Assembly (NCBI GenBank): GCA_036269075.1
Contig: DATASX010000100.1
Coordinates: forward strand, 1-60,249
Reading direction: 5' to 3'
Origin: Sporichthyaceae bacterium
Lineage (GTDB): Bacteria > Actinomycetota > Actinomycetes > Sporichthyales > Sporichthyaceae
Length of the DNA stretch: 60,249 nt
The position numbers were made by a program, and so were the translations under genes. A model generated the notes under the pieces. The model ran no database searches, was not told the DNA's origin, and worked only from the letters and a program-made list of their open reading frames with translations. Every line of letters starts with the position of its first letter. The stretch's first letter is position 1. Below, in pieces: positions 33,562-43,800 of this stretch.

Positions 33562-35133
33562 ATGTCGATCATCACTCCCGCACCGGACGTCGTGGACAGC
33601 GGCGCCGGGTCGGACACGAACGACCTCGCACAGTTCGGTTACGTGCAACAGCTGCACCGGACCATCGGCAGCTACGGCTCCTTCGCCGCCGGTTTCTCGT
33701 TCGTCTCGATCCTGACCACGGTCTTCCAGCTCTTCTCGTTCGGGTTCGGCTTCGGCGGCCCGACGTTCTTCTGGACGTGGCCGATCGTCTTCGTCGGCCA
33801 GATGCTGGTCGCGCTGTGCTTCGCCGAACTGGCGGCCCGGTACCCGATCTCCGGGTGCATCTACCAATGGGCGACCCGGTTGGGCGGGCGGATCTGGGGC
33901 TGGGCCGCCGGTTGGCTGATGCTGGTCGCGCAGGTGGTCACCCTGGCCGCAGCCGCGATCGCGCTGCAGATCGTGCTGCCCGCCCTGTGGACGGGATTCG
34001 AGATCCTGCCCAACCCGACCCACAACGCGGTACTGCTCGGCAGCCTGCTGCTGGTGCTGACCACCGTTGTCAACGCCCTCGGGGTCAACGTGATGTCGCG
34101 GATCAACAGCATCGGCGTCACCTGCGAACTGGTCGGCGTGGTCCTGCTGTGCATTGCGTTGTTCGCCCGCGCCGAGCGTGGCCCGTCCGTCGTGATCCAC
34201 CGCGGCGCCGGGATGCCGCAGGGAACCGCGTACTTCTCGGCGTTTGTCGTGTCGGCGCTGATGGCGGCCTACGTCCTCGTCGGATTCGACAGTGCGGCTG
34301 AACTGTCCGAGGAGACGAAGAGCCCGCGGCGCACCGCGCCGCGCACGATCCTGCGGGCGGTCGCGGTCAGCGGCCTCGGCGGCGCGTTCATGCTGCTGGC
34401 CACGCTGATGGCCGCGCCCAGCCTGAGCGACGGGAGCCTGGGCGACCCGACCAAGGGCCTGCCTTATGTGCTGATGGACCGCCTCGGCGGCGTGCTCGGC
34501 CGGATCTTCCTGGTCGACGTCGCGATCGCGATCTCGGTCTGCACGCTGGCGATCCAGACCGCGACGACCCGAATGATCTTCTCGATGGCCCGCGACCGGA
34601 TGCTGCCGTTCTCCGGCGGACTGGCCAGGGTGAACCCGCGAACCGGAACGCCGATCCGTCCGGCCGTGCTGGTGGGCGTCCTGGCCGCGCTGCTGCTCGT
34701 GGTGAACGTCGGCAACGCACAACTGTTCCTGGCCCTGGCCAGCATCTGCATCATGCTGCTGTACGTGGCCTATCTGATGGTCACCGTGCCGCTGTTCATC
34801 CGCCGACTGCGCGGTTGGCCGAGCATCGGCGAAGCCTCTGCAGACGACGGACCGCTGTTCTCGTTGGGCAAGTGGGGTCCGCTGGTCAACGGATGCGCGG
34901 TGGCCTGGGGCCTGGGCATGGCCGTGAACCTGGGCTGGCCGCGGGCGACGGTCTTCGGCACCCTGTGGTACCTGCACTGGTTCCCCGTGCTGTTCCTCGC
35001 CGGGACCGCGGCCGTGGGATCGGTGGCTTACCTGGAGCAGCGGGAGCAGAAGCGGCGGGCCGAGGCGAGGGCCCGCGGCACCGACGAGGTCGTCATCGTC
35101 AACGGCGCCGTGTGGTACGGCGGTGGAGCGTGA
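33562..35133 (+). CDS. APC-superfamily permease of the guanidine operon
   Basis: 523 residues with about 12 helices; ATG 33562 is 38 nt after the riboswitch terminator. Motifs: [26 protein letters not shown] at the first helix (key residues), [24 protein letters not shown], and [16 protein letters not shown], the consensus of the amino-acid/polyamine/choline permeases linked to urea-amidolyase-type genes. By position it should import guanidine or a related cation; this is inference, since relatives carry amino acids. Its TGA overlaps the GTG of the next gene. Confidence 0.9.
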   Translation: MSIITPAPDVVDSGAGSDTNDLAQFGYVQQLHRTIGSYGSFAAGFSFVSILTTVFQLFSFGFGFGGPTFFWTWPIVFVGQMLVALCFAELAARYPISGCIYQWATRLGGRIWGWAAGWLMLVAQVVTLAAAAIALQIVLPALWTGFEILPNPTHNAVLLGSLLLVLTTVVNALGVNVMSRINSIGVTCELVGVVLLCIALFARAERGPSVVIHRGAGMPQGTAYFSAFVVSALMAAYVLVGFDSAAELSEETKSPRRTAPRTILRAVAVSGLGGAFMLLATLMAAPSLSDGSLGDPTKGLPYVLMDRLGGVLGRIFLVDVAIAISVCTLAIQTATTRMIFSMARDRMLPFSGGLARVNPRTGTPIRPAVLVGVLAALLLVVNVGNAQLFLALASICIMLLYVAYLMVTVPLFIRRLRGWPSIGEASADDGPLFSLGKWGPLVNGCAVAWGLGMAVNLGWPRATVFGTLWYLHWFPVLFLAGTAAVGSVAYLEQREQKRRAEARARGTDEVVIVNGAVWYGGGA

Positions 35134-35831
35134 GCACCTTGGTCGCCCACGAGGTTCCGGGCGGTGCCGCCTGGTCGGTACTGCTGCGTTCCGGTCGGGA
35201 ACTCGTTCTGACGGCTCGTCAGAACGCGGTGAACTGCTCCGTCCTGCTGTTCGCCGCCGGCGACGTGGACCGGTTGAACGTGCCCGACACGTTGAAGGCC
35301 CAGATGTCGGCGTGCGTGCGCGCACCGATGGTGCTCATGTCCGACCGGGGCGCGGCCCTGGCCTGCGTGACCGGCTCCTCGCTGGACTGGCACGACGCAC
35401 TGTGCGGACACAGTCTCGACCGGCACCTCGAGCGGTTCGGGCGCTCGGACTACGCCGAGCACCGCAACGAGTGGCGCCGGTCGGCTCGCGCCGGGCTGCT
35501 GTCGGAGTTGCGCAAGCACGGGCGCGGCGAGGCGGACCTGCATGCCTGCGTGAACTTCTTCAGCAAGGTCGCGGTGGCCGACGACGACCGGGGCAGCCTG
35601 CACTTCGTCGCCGGGCACGCCGCGGCCGACGACTGGGTGAGTCTGCGGGCCGAGCAGGACCTGCTGGTCGTGCTGTCCACCGCCCCGCACCCGATGGACC
35701 CGGACTGCGCGCCGGGCCCGGTGTCGGCGCAGATCCGACCGGCCGACCCGGTCGCCCCGGACGATCCCTCGATGCTTTTCCGGGCGGAGAGCGCACGCGC
35801 GATCGAGGCGGCCCGCGCGGTGTTCGCATGA
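35130..35831 (+). CDS. Carboxyguanidine deiminase subunit (UAAP1, DUF1989)
   Basis: 233 residues, GTG 35130 overlapping the permease stop (GTGA). A UAAP1-type protein: [59 protein letters not shown], and [15 protein letters not shown]1 and UAAP2 were first named urea-amidolyase-associated proteins and are now known to form carboxyguanidine deiminase (CgdAB), which converts carboxyguanidine to allophanate and ammonia. His and Cys residues in WHDALCGH could be metal ligands. A perfect palindrome copy lies within its codons for LTARQ. One operon with the flanking genes. Confidence 0.88.
   Translation: MSTLVAHEVPGGAAWSVLLRSGRELVLTARQNAVNCSVLLFAAGDVDRLNVPDTLKAQMSACVRAPMVLMSDRGAALACVTGSSLDWHDALCGHSLDRHLERFGRSDYAEHRNEWRRSARAGLLSELRKHGRGEADLHACVNFFSKVAVADDDRGSLHFVAGHAAADDWVSLRAEQDLLVVLSTAPHPMDPDCAPGPVSAQIRPADPVAPDDPSMLFRAESARAIEAARAVFA
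35206..35224. repeat. Extended 19-bp perfect palindrome copy
   Basis: TTCTGACG GCT CGTCAGAA, the longest perfect copy in the window, inside the first deiminase subunit gene, read as L-T-A-R-Q. Confidence 0.85.
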
Positions 35832-36475
35832 CCGCCGTCGTCGAAACCGCGGTGGAACTGCGCGACGCGGACGCCGCGCTCGATCGCGTCGTGCAGGCCG
35901 GCGACGGGTTCGCCGGTGTGATCCCGGCCGGCGGTGAGTTCCGGATCGTCGACCTGTGCGGCAACCAGGCCGCGGACACGCTCTTCTACGACGCCCTCGA
36001 CCTGGGCAACCGCTACAGCGCGACCGACACGATCCGCGAGCAGGGCGCGGTCTACCTCACCACCGGATCGCAGTTGCTCTCGCACCGCGGCGACCTCCTG
36101 GTGACGATCAGCGCCGACACCGGCGGCCGGCACGACACCGTCGGGGGCGCCTGCTCGCAGGAGTCGAACGTGATCCGGTACGGCAGTCACACCCGCCACC
36201 AGCACGCCTGCCGCGAGACGTTCCTGCGCTACGGGGCACCGTTCGGGATCGGGGCCCGGGAACTCGGCCACAACGTCAACTTCTTCATGAACGTCCCGCT
36301 CACCCCCGCGGGGGCACTGACGTTCGCGGACGGGCTCTCGGGACCGGGCAAGTACGTGCAGGTGCGCGCCGAACGCGACGTGCTCGTCCTGATCAGCAAC
36401 TGCCCGCAGCTCAACAACCCGTGCAACGGCTGGAATCCCACGCCGATCCGGTTGCTGGGGTGGTGGCAGGCATGA
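35828..36475 (+). CDS. Carboxyguanidine deiminase subunit (UAAP2, DUF1989)
   Basis: 215 residues, ATG 35828 overlapping the previous stop (ATGA). UAAP2-type: [89 protein letters not shown], and [21 protein letters not shown]. The His and Cys in [12 protein letters not shown] and RHQHAC resemble a metal site, expected for the catalytic subunit. Works as a complex with UAAP1. Same frame of 4-nt overlaps continues into the carboxyltransferase, showing strict co-translation. Confidence 0.9.
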   Translation: MTAVVETAVELRDADAALDRVVQAGDGFAGVIPAGGEFRIVDLCGNQAADTLFYDALDLGNRYSATDTIREQGAVYLTTGSQLLSHRGDLLVTISADTGGRHDTVGGACSQESNVIRYGSHTRHQHACRETFLRYGAPFGIGARELGHNVNFFMNVPLTPAGALTFADGLSGPGKYVQVRAERDVLVLISNCPQLNNPCNGWNPTPIRLLGWWQA

Positions 36476-38517
36476 CCCGCCCGACCCTCGCGGTCGCCGA
36501 ACGCTCGGCGACCGTGCGACCCGCCACGCTTGCGGTGCTGTCATCGGGTGTCCAGACCACCGTTCAGGACCTCGGTGGTCGGCCCGGCATGTGGGACGTC
36601 GGCGTTCCGCCGTCCGGCGCCTGGGACGACCTGTCGTTCGCGTTGGCGAACGTCGCCGTCGGCAACTGCGCCCGGGCGGCCGGACTGGAGGCGGTCCTGA
36701 CCGGGCCGGTGCTCCGCTTCACCGAACGCACCCTGTTCTGCGTGGCCGGTGCGGCGCCCGCGGCTAGCCTGGACGGGCGGCGGATCCGGCCGGGAGTCGT
36801 CGAGGTGGCCCGATCCGGCGCCGTCCTCGACCTGGGCCCGTGCGGGCCGATGGGAATGCGGTCCTACCTTGCGGTGGCCGGCGGACTGGTCGTCGACGAC
36901 GTTCTCGGCAGCCGGTCCACCTTCCTGCTCGGGAAGTTCGGCGGTCACGCCGGACGGGCGCTGGCCGTCGGCGACGAGTTGCCGGTCGGGCGCACGGAGA
37001 ACGTGGGCGCCCCGCTGGACGTGGCCCCGGTGCTGCCGCGGTTCACCGCCGAGTGGACGCTGCGCGTGCTTCCCGGCCCGCACGGCGCCCCGGAGCACCT
37101 GACCGAGGCAGGCGTCGCCGAGTTGTTCGCCGCGACGTGGACGGTCGACCACCGGGCCGACCGCACCGGGATCCGACTGGTCGGACCGGTCCCGGGCTGG
37201 GCGCGCCGCGACGGCGGGGAGGCCGGCCTGCACCCGTCGAACATCCACGACAGCGCCTATCCGATCGGGGGGATCATGCTCGCCGGGGACACCCCGGTGA
37301 TCGTCGGCCCGGACGGGCCCAGCCTCGGCGGCTTCGTGGTGCCGGCCGTGGTGATCGCCGCCGACCGCTGGATGCTCGCCCAACTGCGCCCGGCCGACCG
37401 GGTCCGGTTGGTGCCGGTCGACGAGGCGGCGGCGAGCGCCGCCAACATCGCCCGCGCCGCGCTGCTGGCCGACCCCCGGACCGCGGCGGCCGTCGCGATC
37501 GAGGCGGCGGTGGCCGACCGCCCGATCGCGACACCGGTGCCGATCCCGGCCCGGGCCGATGAGGTCGTGCTGCTGGACCGGCCCGCTGCCGGACACGCAC
37601 CGCGGTTGGTGATCCGCCGAGCCGGCGACCATCACCTGCTGCTCGAGGCCGGCCGCCCGGAGCTCGACCTGGGTGTGCGGGTCTGGGTGCATCTGTTGGC
37701 ACAGGCGGTACGCGGCACGGGCCGCAGCGAGATCGTCGAGCTCACCGAGGGCGTCCGCTCGATGCTCGTCCGGGTCCACGGCGGTCCCGCTGCGGTCCGC
37801 GCGGTCGCCGAGCACCTGGCCGAACTGGCCGCGGACGTTCCCGACCCGCGCACACGCGAACTGGCCGTCCGCGAGGTGACGCTGCCGATCTGCCTCGACG
37901 ACCCGGCGGTCCACGAGGCCATGGACCGGTACGCCCGGGGCGTCCGCCCGGACGCCCCCTGGTGTCCGGACAACGTCGAGTTCATTCGGCGTATCAACGA
38001 TCTGACGGACCGTCAGGACGTCTTCGACGTCGTGCTCTCGGCCACCTACCTGGTGGTCGGGCTCGGCGACGTGTATCTCGGTGCGCCGGTTGCGGTGCCG
38101 ATGGACCCACGGCACCGCCTGGTCACCACCAAGTACGACCCGGCCCGCACCTGGACCCCGCAGAATGCTGTCGGCATCGGCGGGATCTACCTGTGCGTGT
38201 ACGGAATGGAGGGCCCCGGCGGGTACCAGTTGGTCGGCCGCACCGTGCCGGTCTGGCGGCACCTGCCCGGCTCCTCCGATCCTCCGTGGCTGCTGCGGCA
38301 GTTCGACCGGCTGCGGTTCCGGCCGGTGTCGGCCGACGAGTTGCTCGACCTGCGTGCGGGCGTCGAGTCCGGCCGGCTGGACCTGGAGATCCGCGCGGCG
38401 ACGTTCGCGCTCTCCGAGGTCGACGCACTGGAACAGGCGCATGCGCCCCAGATCGCCGGGCTGCGGGCCCGCCGCCGGGCCGCCTTCGACGCCGAACGGG
38501 AACGGTGGGCCAGGTGA
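36472..38517 (+). CDS. Urea/guanidine carboxylase carboxyltransferase (KipA-KipI fusion), lacking BC and biotin domains
   Basis: 681 residues, ATG 36472 overlapping the UAAP2 stop. The N-terminal half is a CT_A_B (KipA-like) domain: [46 protein letters not shown] (key residues). The C-terminal half is CT_C_D (KipI-like): [52 protein letters not shown]-type motif. This order is that of the carboxyltransferase part of urea carboxylase. The full enzyme has about 1200 residues, with a biotin carboxylase before it and a biotin carrier after it; both are missing, and no separate gene supplies them in this cluster. It also contains a perfect palindrome copy (LTDRQ). Confidence 0.88.
   Translation: MTRPTLAVAERSATVRPATLAVLSSGVQTTVQDLGGRPGMWDVGVPPSGAWDDLSFALANVAVGNCARAAGLEAVLTGPVLRFTERTLFCVAGAAPAASLDGRRIRPGVVEVARSGAVLDLGPCGPMGMRSYLAVAGGLVVDDVLGSRSTFLLGKFGGHAGRALAVGDELPVGRTENVGAPLDVAPVLPRFTAEWTLRVLPGPHGAPEHLTEAGVAELFAATWTVDHRADRTGIRLVGPVPGWARRDGGEAGLHPSNIHDSAYPIGGIMLAGDTPVIVGPDGPSLGGFVVPAVVIAADRWMLAQLRPADRVRLVPVDEAAASAANIARAALLADPRTAAAVAIEAAVADRPIATPVPIPARADEVVLLDRPAAGHAPRLVIRRAGDHHLLLEAGRPELDLGVRVWVHLLAQAVRGTGRSEIVELTEGVRSMLVRVHGGPAAVRAVAEHLAELAADVPDPRTRELAVREVTLPICLDDPAVHEAMDRYARGVRPDAPWCPDNVEFIRRINDLTDRQDVFDVVLSATYLVVGLGDVYLGAPVAVPMDPRHRLVTTKYDPARTWTPQNAVGIGGIYLCVYGMEGPGGYQLVGRTVPVWRHLPGSSDPPWLLRQFDRLRFRPVSADELLDLRAGVESGRLDLEIRAATFALSEVDALEQAHAPQIAGLRARRRAAFDAERERWAR
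38002..38016. repeat. Perfect palindrome CTGACG GAC CGTCAG inside the carboxyltransferase gene
   Basis: Read as L-T-D-R-Q in the KipI-like half; one of the seven perfect copies. Confidence 0.85.
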
Positions 38518-40184
38518 ACACCGCGTTCGCGCCCCACCGCGAGCCACGCGATGCACACCGTGCCGCCGTGTGCCTGGACGGGCCGGTGTTCCTGTCCATG
38601 GTCGACGCGGACCGCCTGGACCGTCCGGTCCCGGACGGTCCGCTGCGGGGGATCCCCTTCGCAGTGAAGGACAACATCGACGTGGCCGGGCTGCCCACCA
38701 CGGCGGGCTGCCCGAAACGCACCACCCCGGCAGAGTCCGACGCGGTCGCGGTGGCCCGGCTCGTCGCCGCGGGTGCGGTGCCGATCGGCAAGACGAACCT
38801 GGACCAGTTCGCGACCGGGCTGGTGGGGACCCGGTCGCCGTACGGGCCGTGCTCGAGCATCCGGTCCAGCGCGCACGTGGCCGGTGGCAGCAGTTCGGGC
38901 AGCGCGTTGGCCGTGGCCGCCGGCGTAGTCCCCTTGGCGCTGGGCACCGACACCGCCGGCAGCGGACGGGTGCCGGCGGCGTTCAACGGGATCGTCGGGA
39001 CCAAGCCGACCCGGGGCCTGGTGCCGACCACCGGGGTTCTTCCGGCGTGCCCGTCGCTGGACTGTGTCAGCTGGTTCACCCGGACCGTGAGCGCGGCCCG
39101 GACGGCCTTCGAGGTGCTCGTCGGTCCGGATCCGCGCGACCCGCGGTCCCGGGCGGTCCCGCCGATGCCGCCGGTGGGCATCGCCGACCGGATGCGGGTG
39201 ATCGGGGTCCCGGCCGGTCAGCTCGACCTGGAGTCTGCGCACCGGGAGGCGTGGCACGGCGCGTTGGCGCAGGCCTCGACGCTGGCGCATCTGGTTCCGG
39301 TCGACGTCTCGGCATTCCTGGCCGCCGCCGAACTGCTCTACCACCCGGCCTTCGTCGCCGAGCGCTACGCCGCCTTCGGGCACGAGCTGCGGGACGCCGG
39401 TCCGCACTTGGATCCGACGGTCCGTCAGATCGTCCTGGGCGGCGCCGCGGCCTCCGCCGCCGAGGTGTTCGCGACGTTCGACCGCCTGGCGGCACTGCGG
39501 GCGGTGGCAGCGGAGCTGTATCTGGGTATCGATGCCCTGCTGCTGCCGGTCACCCCGTGCCATCCGACGCTGGCGCAGGTGGCCACCGACCCGATCGGGG
39601 TCAACGCGCGCCTCGGGACGTACACGAACATGGTCAACCTGCTGGATCTGTGCGCGGTCGCCGTCCCGGCCGGCGAACGCGTTGACGGGTTGCCGTTCGG
39701 CGTGCAACTGCTGGCGCCGGCCTTCGCCGACCGGCCGCTGCTCGACCTGGCCGCGCGGTGGGTCGGCGAGCAACCTGCGGCGGCGCCGGCCACGCGGGCG
39801 CTGCTCGCCGTGGCCGGGGCTCATCTGACCGGCCAACCCCGCAACGCGGACCTGGTGCGGCTCGGTGGGCGCCTGCACACCAGGGCGCGCACCGCCGGTG
39901 GGTACCGCTTGTTCGAGGTGCCCGGCCCGTTCCCGCGTCCCGGCCTGGTCGCGGACCCCGCCGGCCCGGCGGGCGGGATCGAGGTCGAGGTCTGGGACCT
40001 GCCGGTCGGGGCGGTCGGCGCGCTGCTGGCCGAGGTGGCCGCGCCGCTCGCGCTGGGTCCGGTGACGTTGGACGACGCGACGACGGTGCCCGGGTTCGTC
40101 GCGCAGCGACTGGATGCCGACGCTGTCGACATCACCCGGCACGGCGGATGGCGGGCCTACCTGCGGTGGCGAGCGCGCACCTGA
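38514..40184 (+). CDS. atzF: Allophanate hydrolase
   Basis: 556 residues, GTG 38514 overlapping the carboxyltransferase stop (GTGA). Hydrolyses allophanate to CO2 and ammonia, the final step of this route. Amidase-signature domain: catalytic Lys in PFAVKDNIDVAG, the GGSSSGSALAVAAG loop, nucleophile Ser in ALGTDTAGSGRVPAAFNG. The remaining C-terminal part (YRLFEVPGPFPRPGL, PVGAVGALL, VTLDDATTVPGFVAQ) is the small second domain of allophanate hydrolases, so it is not a plain amidase. Contains a one-mismatch palindrome copy (PTVRQ, 39414-39428). Last gene of the operon. Confidence 0.93.
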   Translation: MNTAFAPHREPRDAHRAAVCLDGPVFLSMVDADRLDRPVPDGPLRGIPFAVKDNIDVAGLPTTAGCPKRTTPAESDAVAVARLVAAGAVPIGKTNLDQFATGLVGTRSPYGPCSSIRSSAHVAGGSSSGSALAVAAGVVPLALGTDTAGSGRVPAAFNGIVGTKPTRGLVPTTGVLPACPSLDCVSWFTRTVSAARTAFEVLVGPDPRDPRSRAVPPMPPVGIADRMRVIGVPAGQLDLESAHREAWHGALAQASTLAHLVPVDVSAFLAAAELLYHPAFVAERYAAFGHELRDAGPHLDPTVRQIVLGGAAASAAEVFATFDRLAALRAVAAELYLGIDALLLPVTPCHPTLAQVATDPIGVNARLGTYTNMVNLLDLCAVAVPAGERVDGLPFGVQLLAPAFADRPLLDLAARWVGEQPAAAPATRALLAVAGAHLTGQPRNADLVRLGGRLHTRARTAGGYRLFEVPGPFPRPGLVADPAGPAGGIEVEVWDLPVGAVGALLAEVAAPLALGPVTLDDATTVPGFVAQRLDADAVDITRHGGWRAYLRWRART

Positions 40185-40191
40185 CCCGGGA

Positions 40192-40398
40192 TCAGTGCTC
40201 GACGAAGTAGGGCACGGCGAATGAGACGACCGCGCCCAACGCCAGGTAGAAGATGATCGGACCGGGCGTGGCTGCCAGCGCGGCTTTGCGCGCCTGCCGC
40301 TGTGGCATGGACAACCGGGCGCGGTCGTAGGCGCAGACGTACGCCACGGCGCCGGCCAGCACGGCCACCATGAGCGAGAGCTCGATCAATCCACGCAT
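40192..40398 (-). CDS. Small membrane protein, unknown function
   Basis: 68 residues from ATG 40398. Two hydrophobic segments: ELSLMVAVLAGAVAYVCAY near the N-terminus and PIIFYLALGAVVSFAVPYFV at the C-terminus, with a basic loop RLSMPQRQARKAA between. It ends 7 bp from the convergent allophanate hydrolase. No family recognised. Confidence 0.55.
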   Translation of the reverse strand: MRGLIELSLMVAVLAGAVAYVCAYDRARLSMPQRQARKAALAATPGPIIFYLALGAVVSFAVPYFVEH

Positions 40399-40584
40399 CG
40401 TGCTCAGAGTGACCGATCGGGCGCTGCCTGTCGAGCAGTTCCGGATCGCCCCGACGGTTCGACCCGATCGGCGGCGCCGCCTCGTCCGTTCGGGCCATGC
40501 GCGGCCGGCTCTCCGATCGATTCCACCGGGCTCGTCCGGCTTCGACACTGGTTGTGTCCAGCACGACCAGTGGGGGAGCCAACC

Positions 40585-40869
40585 TTGTCCGAGCCCTATC
40601 GCATCACCCGGAACCCGGGCGACATGATCGCCTGCCGCCGCAACGCCCTGCTCGGGAGCATGTTCCTCGACGACCCGTGGATCAACGAGACCATGCTCGT
40701 CGCCGGTGCCGCGCGGGATGACGAGGCGCCGTTCCCGACCATCACCGGCGTCCGCTGGGACCTCGACGAGTTGGAGACCCGCTTCCGCTCGCTCGGCCAG
40801 CGCTTGCTGCCGGCCCAACGCTCCGCGGTGCGTCGGGCTCTGGACGAACAGCGGTTCGGGCAGGACTGA
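40585..40869 (+). CDS. Hypothetical small protein
   Basis: 94 residues from TTG 40585, with GGGGGAG 6 nt upstream; a GTG further upstream at 40552 in the same frame lacks a binding site. Contains PGDMIACRRNALLGSMFLDDPWINETML and FRSLGQRLLPAQRSAVRRAL segments (key residues). No domain recognised. Its TGA is followed 7 nt later by a perfect palindrome copy. Confidence 0.5.
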   Translation: MSEPYRITRNPGDMIACRRNALLGSMFLDDPWINETMLVAGAARDDEAPFPTITGVRWDLDELETRFRSLGQRLLPAQRSAVRRALDEQRFGQD

Positions 40870-40875
40870 CTCTTA

Positions 40876-40892
40876 TCTGACGTGGCGTCAGA
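40876..40892. repeat. 17-bp perfect palindrome TCTGACG TGG CGTCAGA
   Basis: Intergenic, immediately after the hypothetical gene ending 40869. Perfect over 7-bp arms. Confidence 0.88.
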
Positions 40893-41149
40893 AGGACCGG
40901 GATCGACCCGAACCTAATAATTGCCGGCAGGCGAGTTTCTTCAGCCGTATCTCAAGTTGAGCCGGCAACATTTCGGGCGACCGCTTTCTCGGATCTGTCT
41001 CCAGCGTCCGGATTCGACTCTGCGGTCTGTCGCCCCGGGAGCCTCCTTCTCCCGCCCGGCGCAGGCGAACGGGAGCACGCCTGCATTGGGCGGGAGGGGC
41101 CGGGGCGGCGCCATGGGGGAACGGTCGTTGGACCTTCTGTGCCCGGCGC
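40893..41149. terminator. Convergent intergenic region with a composite hairpin
   Basis: At 41049-41096 two nested stems (CTCCCGCCC with GGGCGGGAG outside, GCAGGCG with CGCCTGC inside) form a long hairpin 54 nt after the stop of the leftward dioxygenase gene, a likely terminator. The left part of the region (40890-40990) is AT-rich and otherwise unexplained. Confidence 0.55.
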
Positions 41150-42028
41150 TCAGGCCTGCGCGGACCAGACCCGGGGGAACAGGTCGCAGTCGATGGGGGA
41201 GTCGGCAGCCAGGTCCGGAATTGGCTGATGGCCCATCAGGGCGTCGTTGTGGAAGGCATTCCCGGGGTGCGGATGCCAGCGGACCGTCTCGTCGGCGTAG
41301 ATCGTGGTCACCGCACGGCGCGGCGCCGGGTCGGTGGCCGGGAGCGACCCGTGCACGGTCCCGGGGTGGTGCAGGATGACGTCGCCCGGCTCGACCTCGC
41401 CGATCAACCAGTCGTGGGCGGCGTAGTCGGCGGCGAAGTCCGGCAGCGCGAGGAAGTCCGCCGACCGGTCGTACCGGTCGGCCATGACGCTCGAGGTGTC
41501 GAAGCTGCGGGCCCGATAGATCGGGCCACGGTGCGAGCCGCGCAGGTAGTGCACCGCGCCGGTGCGCCCGGTGACGACGTCCAGCGGGACCCAGTGCCGG
41601 AACCAGTGGTCCGACCCGGCCAGCGGGGTGTACGGCTCGTCCTGGTGGAACGGCGTGCTCTTCGACGAGCCGGCCTCGCGGGCGAAGATCTGGTCGAAGA
41701 ACAAGTTGAGCGAGCGGGCTCCCGGGAGCACCTGGCGGGTGAGGTCGATCAGCGGGCCACGCAGCGCCCAGTCGCGGAACGTCTCGTGGTACTTCCAGGC
41801 GTAGGTGAACGAGAAGAACCGCGGCCCGCCGTCGCCGGCGTAGTCGACCGCCGGGATCTTCGGGTCGGCCATCAGGTCGTCGGTCGCCGCTCGCAGCGCC
41901 GCCACCCAGTCGGCCGGGAGGACGCCGCGCACGATCACGGCGCCGTCGCGCCAGAACGTGGCGGCCTCGGCGGGGGTGAGGTCGCGAACCAGGCCGGAGG
42001 TGGGCAGTGGGCGGTCGACGGTGCGCAT
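41150..42028 (-). CDS. Phytanoyl-CoA dioxygenase family protein
   Basis: 292 residues from ATG 42028 (MRTVDRPL); the longer reading to 42253 overlaps the divergent promoter and is not family-like. Fe(II)/2-oxoglutarate oxygenase fold: Fe ligands in TPFHQDEPYTPLAG (His-x-Asp) and the distal His in HHPGTVHGSLPA, plus the HWVPLDVV and GAVHYLRGSHRG motifs of the PhyH family. It hydroxylates an organic substrate, often a fatty acyl or secondary metabolite. Divergent from a TetR regulator that may control it. Confidence 0.87.
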   Translation of the reverse strand: MRTVDRPLPTSGLVRDLTPAEAATFWRDGAVIVRGVLPADWVAALRAATDDLMADPKIPAVDYAGDGGPRFFSFTYAWKYHETFRDWALRGPLIDLTRQVLPGARSLNLFFDQIFAREAGSSKSTPFHQDEPYTPLAGSDHWFRHWVPLDVVTGRTGAVHYLRGSHRGPIYRARSFDTSSVMADRYDRSADFLALPDFAADYAAHDWLIGEVEPGDVILHHPGTVHGSLPATDPAPRRAVTTIYADETVRWHPHPGNAFHNDALMGHQPIPDLAADSPIDCDLFPRVWSAQA

Positions 42029-42251
42029 TCCCCAACCATCACCCAGGAACGCTGAGCCGGCCTTCGGAGTGGCGGAGGAAATCTGCCTCGGTCCTTGCTG
42101 GGAACCCGTGGAGGCCGCCGGTCGCTCGCGGCCGGACGTGTCCTGCGGCGGCGAACGCACGAAAGCGCCGGGGAGGCTACGATCTAAGGCGACTTGCATA
42201 CAGATTTTCCCGGGCCCCGCCAGTGCCCGGCCACTGCGCGAGGAGTGCGTC
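42029..42251. promoter_or_regulatory. Divergent dioxygenase-TetR control region
   Basis: 223 bp. An AT-rich tract near 42180-42215 contains ATCTA...TACAGAT, a loose dyad that could be the TetR operator. No strict -10/-35 is assigned. Confidence 0.4.
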
Positions 42252-42839
42252 ATGGCTCGAGGAGCCGATGTCCGGGCCCGGATGGTGAGTGCCGGCGAGG
42301 AACTGCTCAGCCACCGGGGCTACGGCGTGACCATGCTCGACGTCGTCGAGCGGGCCGATGCCCCACGCGGCTCGATCTACTACCACTTCCCCAAGGGCAA
42401 GCTGGAGCTGGCGCTGGAGGTGGCCGCCAAGGTCACCCGGGAGCTGCCCGAGCTGGTCGCGCACATCGCGGCGCGCAAGCCGGACGCGACCGCTTTCCTG
42501 CAGCGCCTGGTCGAGCACCACCGCAAGCGCCTGGTGAATTCCGGCTACGAGCTCGGCTGCCCGTTGATGGGCATCATCGCCACCGGCGAGGCCGAGACGA
42601 CCGAGCTGGCCGCCGCGGTCGAGAACGCCTTCAACGTGTGGACTTCCTCGATCGCCGACGCCCTGGTGGAGAAGAACTTCAACGCGCCGCAGGCGGCCCA
42701 CCTCGCGACGCTCGTGGTCACCGGCATCGAGGGCTGCATCATGGTCTCGCGAGGCCAGCAGTCACCGGCCCCCTTCGTCGAGTTCAGCCGGTCGATCCCG
42801 ATGCTCGTGGCAGGCGCGCTCGCCGGCCTGGTGGCCTGA
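42252..42839 (+). CDS. TetR/AcrR family transcriptional regulator
   Basis: 195 residues from ATG 42252 after GAGGAG. N-terminal helix-turn-helix: [38 protein letters not shown] pattern (residues about 10-46). The C-terminal ligand domain ([33 protein letters not shown]) is of the YfiR/LmrA-like TetR subgroup. It probably represses the divergent phytanoyl-CoA dioxygenase or the crotonase gene 92 nt downstream. Ligand unknown. Confidence 0.88.
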   Translation: MARGADVRARMVSAGEELLSHRGYGVTMLDVVERADAPRGSIYYHFPKGKLELALEVAAKVTRELPELVAHIAARKPDATAFLQRLVEHHRKRLVNSGYELGCPLMGIIATGEAETTELAAAVENAFNVWTSSIADALVEKNFNAPQAAHLATLVVTGIEGCIMVSRGQQSPAPFVEFSRSIPMLVAGALAGLVA

Positions 42840-42931
42840 CCCGACGGTTGCCACCTGCGCGGCTGCGGCCCGCCGGTAAGTTCCGGCACCAAGCGCCCTG
42901 CGCGGGGCGGGCATCGTCGAGGAGGACGAAC

Positions 42932-43726
42932 GTGAGTCGGTACTCCAGGTTCAGCGAGTTGCGCGTCGACGGCCCGGACGACTCCGGTGTCGCCGAAGTC
43001 GTGCTCAGCTCCGGGAAGCTGAACGCGGTGAGCGAGGCCGCGCACGGCCAACTCGCGGAGATCTGGCGGGAGCTGGACGCCGACGACTCGGTCCGCGCGG
43101 TTCTGCTCCGCGGCGAGGGCCGTGGGTTCTCCGCCGGCGGCTCGTTCGAGATGATCGAGAAGATCATGGCCGACTGGGCCACGCGCGCGAGGACGCTGCG
43201 CGAGGCGCGGGACCTCGTCTACAACATCATCGACTTCACCAAGCCGGTCGTCTCGGCGATGCACGGCCCGGCGGTGGGCGCGGGCCTGGTGGCCGGTGTG
43301 CTGGCCGACGTCTCGATCGTCGCCCGCACCGCGAAGATCATCGACGGCCACACCCGGCTCGGGGTCGCGGCCGGCGACCATGCCGCGGTCTGCTGGCCGC
43401 TGCTGTGCGGGATGGCGAAGGCCAAGTACTACCTGATGACGTGTCGGCCTCTCAGCGGTGAGGAGGCCGAGCGGATCGGCCTGGTCTCGATGTGCGTCGC
43501 CGACGAGGACCTGCTGACCACCGCCCGCGAGGTGGCCCACGAACTCGCCGCCGGCGCCCCGACCGCGCTGCGCTGGACGAAGCAATCGCTGAACGCCTGG
43601 TACCGCCAGTTGGCCGGGTCCATCTTCGACAGCTCGCTGGCCCTGGAGTTCCTCGGGTTCACCGGGCCGGAGGTTGCCGAGGGGCTGGCTTCGCACAAGG
43701 AGAAGCGCCCCCCGCGCTTCGTCTGA
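42932..43726 (+). CDS. Crotonase (enoyl-CoA hydratase/isomerase) superfamily protein
   Basis: 264 residues from GTG 42932 after GAGGAGG. CoA-binding and oxyanion segments are present: [20 protein letters not shown] and [20 protein letters not shown]. The two Glu residues that carry out hydration in true enoyl-CoA hydratases are not there (VAGVLADVS and [12 protein letters not shown] at those places), so it may act as an isomerase, hydrolase or decarboxylase instead. Its neighbours are a TetR regulator and the acyl-CoA-type dioxygenase. Confidence 0.82.
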   Translation: MSRYSRFSELRVDGPDDSGVAEVVLSSGKLNAVSEAAHGQLAEIWRELDADDSVRAVLLRGEGRGFSAGGSFEMIEKIMADWATRARTLREARDLVYNIIDFTKPVVSAMHGPAVGAGLVAGVLADVSIVARTAKIIDGHTRLGVAAGDHAAVCWPLLCGMAKAKYYLMTCRPLSGEEAERIGLVSMCVADEDLLTTAREVAHELAAGAPTALRWTKQSLNAWYRQLAGSIFDSSLALEFLGFTGPEVAEGLASHKEKRPPRFV

Positions 43727-43800
43727 ACCGTCCCGGGTTACGGGTACGCTCAAAGCCCCCGGCGTCGGGCCGGATCGAGGGCTGTTCGAAGGTGGCCGAC

